Shown one piece after another: positions 1 through 4,721 of a stretch of 5,219 bases of DNA. Within the stretch, counting starts at the first letter, position 1, and the number at the start of each line of letters is the position of its first letter. A program made the translations under genes and the position numbers. Source of the DNA: an uncultured Chloroflexota bacterium (lineage in GTDB: Bacteria > Chloroflexota > Chloroflexia > Chloroflexales > Roseiflexaceae). The notes beneath the pieces are model-generated. The model did no database searches. It worked only from the letters and a program-made list of their open reading frames with translations, and had not been told where the DNA came from. The stretch lies in contig CALFIC010000084.1 of assembly GCA_937876225.1 (NCBI GenBank), positions 1 through 5,219 on the forward strand, in the 5' to 3' direction.

Positions 1-63
1 AGTCGAGCCGCAGCACGCTGCGTCGTACTGCGGCTCCACCATGCAACGCATGGTGGTATGAAG
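1..63. repeat. Double-hairpin repeat, copy 1
   Basis: This is the first of two near-identical non-coding units; by hand alignment it differs from the unit at 102-164 at 5 of 63 positions. It contains two abutting inverted repeats. The left one pairs 5-13 (GAGCCGCAG) with 28-36 (CTGCGGCTC), nine perfect base pairs. An alternative inner hairpin, GCAG-CACG-CTGC, lies at 10-21. The right one pairs 36-44 (CCACCATGC) with 48-56 (GCATGGTGG), nine perfect pairs around a 3-base AAC loop. The unit begins at the window edge, so it may extend or repeat further left. No T tract follows either hairpin, so it does not look like a simple terminator. The family is not recognised. Confidence 0.8.
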
Positions 64-101
64 GAGGAAGTAAAGTAGCAAGTGTGAACTTGTAGAGACG
101 C

Positions 102-164
102 AGTCGAGTCGCAGCTTGCTGCGTCGTACTGCGGCGCCACCATGCAACGCATGGTGGTACGAAG
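102..164. repeat. Double-hairpin repeat, copy 2
   Basis: This is the second copy of the unit at 1-63, offset by exactly 101 bp. The right hairpin (137-145 with 149-157, AAC loop) is unchanged. In the left hairpin (106-114 with 129-137), the C-to-T change at 109 keeps a T.G wobble pair opposite 134. The AC-to-TT change at 116-117 falls in the loop of the inner hairpin, giving a CTTG loop at 115-118. The T-to-G change at 136 breaks one outer pair. The fifth change, at 160, lies outside both stems. GACGCAG at 97-103 could also pair with CTGCGTC at 119-125, which would exclude the main left hairpin. The element ends about 70 bp before the GH172 start codon, so it may sit in that gene's leader or just upstream of its promoter. 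Confidence 0.8.
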
Positions 165-220
165 CATAACGGAATGAGTATGGTAAGATAGACGCACCGC
201 AACCAAGCCACCACTGTTCG

Positions 221-226
221 AGGAGG
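221..226 (+). promoter_or_regulatory. Shine-Dalgarno site of the GH172 gene
   Basis: AGGAGG lies six bases upstream of the ATG at 233. It is a full-consensus ribosome binding site and fixes the start of the GH172-like gene. The only -10-like hexamer I noticed upstream is TAAGAT at 184-189, but no -35 partner is evident, so I do not annotate a promoter. Confidence 0.8.
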
Positions 227-232
227 AACACC

Positions 233-1318
233 ATGGCGAATTTCAATGGATTAGGGATGAATCTCGGCAATTTATCACGATTGTCCGATGCCCAGACACG
301 CTCAATTAGCCCCGAAAACTACGACGGCGCCAAAGGGCGTGGTGGCATGGCCACCGAAGGTACCGGCGCCATCCATGCCCGCGGTATGGGCCAAGGCTGG
401 AAAATCTCGCCGTCGATCCGGATTGCCGCCGGTGAAACCCGCGAAATTGCCGATATCGACGGCATGGGCGCCATCCAACAAATCTGGCTCACGCCCACCG
501 GCAATTTCCGCCTACAAATCATCCGCATCTACTGGGACGACCAAGTCAACCCATCGGTCGAATGCCCACTCGGCGACTTTTTTGCCAGTGGCTGGGGCAA
601 ATACGCCCAACTCAGCTCACTGGCCGTGTGTGTCAATCCCGGCAGTGCCTTTAATTGCTATTGGGAAATGCCCTTCCGCAAACGTTGCCGTATCACCGTC
701 AGCAATATTTCGGACAAAGAAGTCACCCTCTACTACCAAATCAACTACACCCTGACCGAAGTCCCTGCCGATTGTGCCTACTTCCATGCCCAATACCGCC
801 GGAGCAACCCGTTGCCCTACGCCACCGACCACACCATCCTCGATGGCGTGATTGGTCGCGGCCACTACGTAGGTACCTACATGGCCTGGGGCGTCAACAA
901 TTGTGGCTGGTGGGGTGAAGGCGAAATCAAGTTCTTTATGGATGGTGATGGCCAATTCCCGACCATTTGTGGGACCGGCACCGAAGACTATTTTTGTGGA
1001 TCGTACAACTTTGACCTCGGCCCGGCCAATGGTGGCTACCGTGAATTCACCACACCCTACGCCGGGTTGTCGCAAGTCATCCGCCCCGACGGTACCTACC
1101 AATCGCAGACCCGCTTTGGCATGTACCGCTGGCACATCATGGATCCCATCCGCTTCCAACAAGATTTGCGCGTCACCATCCAAGCCCTCGGCTGGCGCAG
1201 TGATGGTCGCTACTTGCCACTCCAAGACGATATTTCGTCGGTGGCGTATTGGTACCAAACCCTGCCAACCGCCCCATTCCCGGCGTTGCCCGACCGCGAT
1301 TATCTCGAGATTATCTAG
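233..1318 (+). CDS. GH172 / DUF2961 family glycoside hydrolase-like protein
   Basis: This 361-residue protein looks like a complete DUF2961 (glycoside hydrolase family 172) enzyme. Characterised GH172 members act on furanosides such as difructose dianhydride I and D-arabinofuranosyl linkages, using two glutamates. Visible family signatures are the N-terminal SISPENYDG segment (residues 24-32) followed by KGRGG, the GWWGEGEIKFFMDGD block (225-239) with E229/E231, and FPTICGTGTEDYF (242-254) with E251. One glutamate of the GEGE pair and E251 are the likely catalytic pair, but I cannot say which of E229 and E231 is used. There is no signal peptide or membrane segment, so the protein is probably cytoplasmic and would act on an imported oligosaccharide. 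The start has a consensus ribosome binding site. An intrinsic terminator follows the stop codon. Family assignment is confident; substrate is unknown. Confidence 0.88.
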   Translation: MANFNGLGMNLGNLSRLSDAQTRSISPENYDGAKGRGGMATEGTGAIHARGMGQGWKISPSIRIAAGETREIADIDGMGAIQQIWLTPTGNFRLQIIRIYWDDQVNPSVECPLGDFFASGWGKYAQLSSLAVCVNPGSAFNCYWEMPFRKRCRITVSNISDKEVTLYYQINYTLTEVPADCAYFHAQYRRSNPLPYATDHTILDGVIGRGHYVGTYMAWGVNNCGWWGEGEIKFFMDGDGQFPTICGTGTEDYFCGSYNFDLGPANGGYREFTTPYAGLSQVIRPDGTYQSQTRFGMYRWHIMDPIRFQQDLRVTIQALGWRSDGRYLPLQDDISSVAYWYQTLPTAPFPALPDRDYLEII

Positions 1319-1331
1319 CCCATTACCATCG

Positions 1332-1370
1332 TATGCGGGGCTTATTCACCACCGCCCCGCATATTTTTTT
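1332..1370 (+). terminator. Intrinsic terminator after the GH172 gene
   Basis: A perfect 10-bp stem pairs 1332-1341 (TATGCGGGGC) with 1354-1363 (GCCCCGCATA) around a 12-base loop. Seven T residues follow at 1364-1370. This is a canonical Rho-independent terminator on the + strand, beginning 13 bases after the GH172 stop codon. The next gene starts only 20 bases beyond the T tract. That gene must therefore rely on readthrough or on a promoter inside the end of the GH172 gene. Confidence 0.9.
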
Positions 1371-1390
1371 ACACAGAAAACGGAACAATC

Positions 1391-2143
1391 ATGCAACGCA
1401 TCGCCCTCACCACCTGGAGCATCCACCCTTACCTCAGCGATGGCAGCCTCGATTTGCTCGCCATGCCGGCACGCATCAAGGAAGCAGGGATTGCGACGGT
1501 CGAAATCTGCCATTTCCACATCCCCAGCACCGACGCTGCCTATCTGCAATCACTCAAAGCCGCCGCAGCAAGTGCCGGTGTCGAAATTTTTAGTATTTTG
1601 ATTGACGCCTTCGATATTTCGCAGGCCGACAACGCTGCTGACATTGCCCAAGTCCAACTCTGGATTGACGCCGCTGCCACCCTCGGCGCCAGTCATGTAC
1701 GGGTCGTGGCTGGCGAAGCGCCTGCCAGTGATACCGACGCATTGCAACGCTCAATTAGCGCCCTCAAAGCGCTCCAAGCCTATGCCACGCCCAAAGGGGT
1801 GCGGGTCATCAGCGAAAACTTCAAGGCCACCGCGTCGACCCCCGCCAACTGGCTCGCCATCCACCACGCCCTAGGGTATGGTGGCTGTGCCGATATTGGC
1901 AATTTCGCCAACGAAACCCGCGTCAGTGACTTTGCCCAAGTAGCCGCCATGGCCGCGTCGATTCATGTCAAAGCTTCTTACGATGAGCAAGGGCAATTGC
2001 TCCCCGCCCAAGTCAATGCCTGCTTGGCAGCCGCCAGGCAACACGGCTTCAGTGGACCAACCACCTTGGTCTATGATCGCCCCGGCGATCGCTGGCCCCA
2101 CATCGAAGCCCTGCGCCAATGTGTACTCACCGCCTTTGCCTAA
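1391..2143 (+). CDS. Sugar phosphate isomerase/epimerase-like TIM barrel protein
   Basis: This 250-residue protein resembles the AP-endonuclease-2-like TIM barrel family (xylose isomerase-like; IolE and hydroxypyruvate isomerase relatives), usually about 250-300 residues. These enzymes typically bind a divalent metal and isomerise or epimerise sugars and sugar acids. Expected strand-end motifs are present in order: TVEICHFH (37-44) with E39, VRVVAGE (103-109), VISENF (139-144) with E142, CADIGNF (166-172) with D168, and IHVKA (191-195) with H192. The last barrel strand reads TTLVYDRPGD (224-233), with D229 where many relatives have a metal-binding glutamate. No signal peptide is seen. The start codon lacks a strong Shine-Dalgarno site (only CGGAA at 1381-1385). 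Position after a GH172 gene suggests a role in processing the released sugar. The exact reaction cannot be told. Confidence 0.8.
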   Translation: MQRIALTTWSIHPYLSDGSLDLLAMPARIKEAGIATVEICHFHIPSTDAAYLQSLKAAAASAGVEIFSILIDAFDISQADNAADIAQVQLWIDAAATLGASHVRVVAGEAPASDTDALQRSISALKALQAYATPKGVRVISENFKATASTPANWLAIHHALGYGGCADIGNFANETRVSDFAQVAAMAASIHVKASYDEQGQLLPAQVNACLAAARQHGFSGPTTLVYDRPGDRWPHIEALRQCVLTAFA

Positions 2144-2186
2144 ACTGCCGCTGATTGCGGTATGATACAAAAAGCACTGAGACCTT

Positions 2187-2220
2187 AGATTGTCACGCCA
2201 TCGAAATGACGTGGCAATCT
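2187..2220 (+). promoter_or_regulatory. Long hairpin in the leader of the alpha/beta hydrolase block
   Basis: The arms at 2187-2197 (AGATTGTCACG) and 2210-2220 (CGTGGCAATCT) form an 11-bp stem with a single T.G wobble and a 12-base loop. No T tract follows, so it is not a standard intrinsic terminator. If TATGAT at 2161 is a -10 element, the hairpin lies within the transcript leader about 15 bases after the start point. It could instead be a 3' stabilising structure for the preceding gene, or a DNA operator. The function is not known; the pairing itself is plain. Confidence 0.55.
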
Positions 2221-2260
2221 GCCAATCCAAATCAGGTCAATGGTTTCGATATTCCCAAAT

Positions 2261-2275
2261 ATTCATTGTTTGAAT
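2261..2275. promoter_or_regulatory. AT-rich inverted repeat, possible operator
   Basis: ATTCA (2261-2265) and TGAAT (2271-2275) form a perfect 5-bp inverted repeat with a 5-base spacer. It sits 17 bases before the alpha/beta hydrolase start, in a stretch much richer in A and T than its surroundings. Since a Fur-family gene is encoded in the same block, it could be an operator for self-regulation. However, it is not a clear match to the known 7-1-7 Fur, PerR or Zur boxes, and so short a repeat can arise by chance. Confidence 0.25.
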
Positions 2276-2292
2276 GATAAGGCGCTATTGTT

Positions 2293-3123
2293 ATGGTAAG
2301 TTGTGATGCTGGGATGACGCCCACTCGGGGACAAGTAATTGTCAATAATCGCATTGTGAGTTATTTACGCTGGGGGAGCGGCACCCGCCATGCCGTCTTG
2401 CTCCATGGCGTGACTAGCAGTGCCCGCTCGTGGTGGCGCGTCGCCCCCGGCATCGCCAGCCTCGGCTATTGTGTCACGGCGTTCGATATGCCTGGTCATG
2501 GCGAAAGCAATCTGATGGGACACCACGACATCCCCCACATTGCCCAGCATCTCGCAGCTGCTTGCCAGGCCCTCGATATCGCCATCCATACCCTGCTCGG
2601 GCACTCATGGGGTGGGGCGACCGCCTTGGTCATGGCGCAGTCACAGCCACTCCAACGCCTCGTCTTGATTGATCCGTTGCTCCAACTTGACCCGCAACGT
2701 GGCGCCCAACTGGTCGCCAAATACGGTGAGGGGGTCGGGCATCCCAGCACCGAAACATTGCCGTGGCTGACCGCCCGCAACAAACAATGGCATCGTTGCG
2801 ACGTGCAATGGAAGGCCGAAGCCCTCCAACAATGCCGCCAAGAAGCAGTCGAAGGCTTGCTGCTCAATAGTGGTGAATGGGATATTACCGACCTATTTAC
2901 CACCATCACCACCCAAACATTATGTCTTGTCGCAGATGCGACTGCGACGATTATCCCCGCTCCGAGTATGCCTGCCATCCAGCAGGCACTCCACCAGCAC
3001 GCCGGACGTTGGCTCCAAATCGCTGGTACTGACCACAACATGTACCGAGGCGGCTTTGATGTCACCATGCCGCGCTTGGTCGAATGGCTCAAGGAGGGGA
3101 GCGATGACCGCGCCAGCAACTAA
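2293..3123 (+). CDS. Alpha/beta hydrolase fold protein
   Basis: This 276-residue protein is an alpha/beta hydrolase of the size usual for the family. It shows the oxyanion-hole LLHGVTSSA segment (36-44), the DMPGHGES turn (65-72), the nucleophile elbow GHSWGG (103-108) with S105, a likely acid in VADATATIIP (213-222, D215), and the catalytic histidine in GTDHNMYRG (245-253, H248). The cap region carries several tryptophans, and there is no signal peptide, so it probably acts in the cytoplasm. The substrate (ester, lactone, epoxide or C-C bond) cannot be read from the sequence. The start at 2293 is the most upstream ATG in frame, with only a weak AAGG at 2279-2282; M8 (2314) is an alternative. 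Its 3' end overlaps the Fur-family gene by 20 bp and contains that gene's ribosome binding site, so the two are probably co-expressed. Confidence 0.85.
   Translation: MVSCDAGMTPTRGQVIVNNRIVSYLRWGSGTRHAVLLHGVTSSARSWWRVAPGIASLGYCVTAFDMPGHGESNLMGHHDIPHIAQHLAAACQALDIAIHTLLGHSWGGATALVMAQSQPLQRLVLIDPLLQLDPQRGAQLVAKYGEGVGHPSTETLPWLTARNKQWHRCDVQWKAEALQQCRQEAVEGLLLNSGEWDITDLFTTITTQTLCLVADATATIIPAPSMPAIQQALHQHAGRWLQIAGTDHNMYRGGFDVTMPRLVEWLKEGSDDRASN
3092..3097 (+). promoter_or_regulatory. Shine-Dalgarno site of the Fur-family gene, inside the hydrolase gene
   Basis: AGGAGG ends six bases before the ATG at 3104 and lies within the last codons of the alpha/beta hydrolase. It decides the Fur-family start: the open frame extends upstream to 2870, but that extension has no homology-like content and lies wholly inside the hydrolase reading frame. 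The arrangement suggests translational coupling. Confidence 0.85.
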
Positions 3124-3556
3124 CCCGCACGACATCGTACACGACGCCATCCAGCGCATTAGTGCCGCCGGCTACAAAGCCACCACGCCCCGCGTAGCCG
3201 TGCTCAACGCGGCTAGCACCTATGTCGGTGCATTCACCGCGGCTGAGCTGGCTCAGACCCTTGCCACCCAAGGCCACCCCTTAGGTGATGCCAGTTTGTT
3301 TCGCACCCTCAAGCTCTATACCGACATCGGGGTGATGCAACGCATCCATGGCCTCGCCGAATGTCACCGCTATATCATGAGCAATCATCAGCATGCCCAT
3401 CGGATTGTCTGTACGATGTGTGGGCGGGTCACCGAATTTGCTGAATGCGGGCTCGATGCCATGATTCGGGCCCTCGAAGCCCAGACCGGCTACCGCGTGG
3501 TCGAACATCTGCTCGAATTATTTGGCACCTGCCCTACCTGTATGGCAACATCCTAA
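3104..3556 (+). CDS. Fur-family metal-dependent transcriptional regulator
   Basis: This 150-residue protein has the normal Fur-superfamily length and two-domain plan. The N-terminal winged helix includes ATTPRVAVL (26-34), FTAAELAQ (44-51) and the recognition-helix region ASLFRTLKLY (63-72). The dimerisation/metal domain contains ECHRY (86-90), the histidine cluster HQHAH (95-99), CTMCG (103-107), RVTEF (108-112) and a C-terminal CPTC (143-146). The two CxxC pairs (C103/C106 and C143/C146) are the expected structural zinc site; H88, H95, H97, H99 and E111 are candidate regulatory-metal ligands. Members sense Fe, Zn, Mn, Ni or peroxide; I cannot assign which. Phenylalanine 66 replaces the tyrosine usual in the VYRTL motif of the DNA-contacting helix. 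The gene overlaps the hydrolase by 20 bp and is followed 26 bp later by an oxidase, with no metal-transport gene in view. Confidence 0.9.
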   Translation: MTAPATNPHDIVHDAIQRISAAGYKATTPRVAVLNAASTYVGAFTAAELAQTLATQGHPLGDASLFRTLKLYTDIGVMQRIHGLAECHRYIMSNHQHAHRIVCTMCGRVTEFAECGLDAMIRALEAQTGYRVVEHLLELFGTCPTCMATS

Positions 3557-3571
3557 ACTCCTACGTCACCA

Positions 3572-3576
3572 AGAGG
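3572..3576 (+). promoter_or_regulatory. Shine-Dalgarno site of the FAD oxidase gene
   Basis: AGAGG lies six bases before the ATG at 3583. It selects this start over the longer open frame that runs back to 3445 inside the Fur-family gene. The choice is confirmed by the dinucleotide-binding GLGGMG motif beginning at residue 9, as expected for the N terminus of this family. Confidence 0.75.
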
Positions 3577-3582
3577 TTTACC

Positions 3583-4710
3583 ATGCACTACCACACCATC
3601 ATCATCGGCTTGGGCGGCATGGGCAGCGCCACCGCCTACCACATCGCCCGCCGCGGCCAACGGGTGCTCGGGCTTGAACAATTCACCCCCGCCCATAGCA
3701 ACGGCTCGAGTCACGGCCACTCGCGGATTATCCGCCAAGCCTACATGGAACACCCTTCCTATGTGCCGTTGCTCAAACGAGCCTTCGTGTTATGGGATGA
3801 ATTAGCCGCCCACAGCGACGAAGACCTGTTGCACCTCACCGGCGGCATCATGATTGGTCGTCCCGACAGCGACGCCATCCAAGGGACTTTGGCAAGTGTG
3901 CGTGAACACGACCTGCCCCACCAGATGCTCGATGCCGCCACCATCCGCCAGCGCTACCCCGCCCTGACCCCCAGCGACGACATTGTGGCGGTCTACGAAG
4001 ACAACGCTGGCTTTGTGGTACCCGAAGCCGCCGTCCGTACCCATCTGCGCCTCGCCCAAGCCCACGGCGCCGAACTCCACTTCCAAGAAGCCGTTACCCA
4101 CTGGCAAGCCAACCCCAACGGCGGCGTGACCGTCACTACCGCCCAAGGAATCTATACCGCCGACCATCTAGTGATTACCCCAGGGGCGTGGGCACCCGAA
4201 TTGCTGGCCGACATGGGCTTGCCGTTGCGGGTCGAGCGGCGCGTCTTGTTGTGGTTTGAGCCGATTGGGGGCATCGCACCCTTCACCGAACCCAATTTCC
4301 CCATTTATATCTGGGATTGTGGCGCCGGTGTGTCGTTTTATGGCTTCCCCTACCACCCCAGCATGCCCGGCATCAAAGTAGCCATCCACACCGTCGGCCA
4401 AACCTGTAGCCCCGATTCGATTGACCGCCAATTACAAGCCAGCGATGTCGAGTCACTGCAAAACCTGCTCCGCGAACGCATCCCCGCCCTGCTCGGACCA
4501 CTACTGCACTACGAAACCTGTATGTACACGCTGACGCCCGACGAGCACTTCGTCATCGCCGTCCACCCCGATCACCCCCAAGTAGTCGTTGCCTCACCCT
4601 GTTCAGGCCACGGCTTCAAATTCACCCCCGTGATTGGTGAAATTTTGGCTGACCTCGCGATTAACGGCCAAACGGCCCACGATATTTCGCTCTTTTCCTT
4701 ACGGTTTTAA
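3583..4710 (+). CDS. solA: FAD-dependent N-methyltryptophan/sarcosine oxidase family protein
   Basis: This 375-residue flavoprotein matches the monomeric sarcosine oxidase (MSOX) / N-methyl-L-tryptophan oxidase (SolA) family in length and landmarks. These enzymes oxidise N-methyl or related secondary amino acids to imines, releasing H2O2. Visible features: the FAD-binding GLGGMG (9-14) with E32 ending the second strand, the GSSHGHSRIIRQAY segment (41-54) with R48 and R51, GIKVAIH (263-269) with K265 and H269, and ETCMYTLTPDEHFVI (311-325) with C313, the likely covalent-flavin cysteine. K265, the oxygen-activating lysine of MSOX, falls at the same number here. CSGHGFKFTP (near 346-355) is the conserved C-terminal motif. 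Substrate choice between sarcosine, N-methyltryptophan and other amines is open, so the symbol marks family similarity only. It sits in the operon between the Fur-family gene and the lyxose isomerase-like gene (11 bp gap). Confidence 0.85.
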   Translation: MHYHTIIIGLGGMGSATAYHIARRGQRVLGLEQFTPAHSNGSSHGHSRIIRQAYMEHPSYVPLLKRAFVLWDELAAHSDEDLLHLTGGIMIGRPDSDAIQGTLASVREHDLPHQMLDAATIRQRYPALTPSDDIVAVYEDNAGFVVPEAAVRTHLRLAQAHGAELHFQEAVTHWQANPNGGVTVTTAQGIYTADHLVITPGAWAPELLADMGLPLRVERRVLLWFEPIGGIAPFTEPNFPIYIWDCGAGVSFYGFPYHPSMPGIKVAIHTVGQTCSPDSIDRQLQASDVESLQNLLRERIPALLGPLLHYETCMYTLTPDEHFVIAVHPDHPQVVVASPCSGHGFKFTPVIGEILADLAINGQTAHDISLFSLRF

Positions 4711-4711
4711 C

Positions 4712-4716
4712 GAGGA
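4712..4716 (+). promoter_or_regulatory. Shine-Dalgarno site of the lyxose isomerase-like gene
   Basis: GAGGA starts two bases after the oxidase stop codon and ends five bases before the ATG at 4722. It supports this start and tight co-transcription with the oxidase. Confidence 0.65.
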
Positions 4717-4721
4717 ATCTT

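Larger units (their letters stand above)
2144..2292. other. Intergenic region between the two gene blocks
   Basis: This 149-bp gap is the largest between genes in the window. It carries a TATGAT hexamer at 2161-2166 that could be a -10 element; the only -35-like match nearby is TTGCCT at 2136-2141 with a long 19-base spacer, so a promoter is possible but weak. Downstream lie a strong hairpin (2187-2220) and a short AT-rich inverted repeat (2261-2275), annotated separately. There is no T-rich terminator for the upstream gene. The gap is a plausible control region for the four-gene block that follows. Confidence 0.4.

Noticed and set aside
1..164. Repeat pair as a CRISPR array or integron attC sites
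   Set aside because: There are only two long palindromic units with a short spacer, no cas or integrase gene is in view, and the GTTRRRY-type core of attC sites is not seen.
617..1258. Long minus-strand open frame of 213 codons opposite the GH172 gene
   Set aside because: It lies wholly within a gene with clear family motifs and has no recognisable domain. Long antisense frames are common in GC-rich DNA with strong codon bias.
1391..1402. The word ATGCAACGCAT shared by the hairpin repeats, the start of the barrel gene and the Fur-family gene (about 3336)
   Set aside because: Within the genes it encodes ordinary Met-Gln-Arg-Ile codons in the host's preferred usage, and the flanking inverted arms are missing, so it is most likely chance.
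2870..3103. Upstream extension of the Fur-family reading frame
   Set aside because: The added residues have no Fur-like content, overlap the alpha/beta hydrolase in another frame, and a consensus ribosome binding site precedes the ATG at 3104.
3445..3582. Upstream extension of the oxidase reading frame
   Set aside because: It lies mostly inside the Fur-family gene. The family N terminus, with the FAD-binding glycine motif at residue 9, begins at the ATG at 3583, which has its own ribosome binding site.
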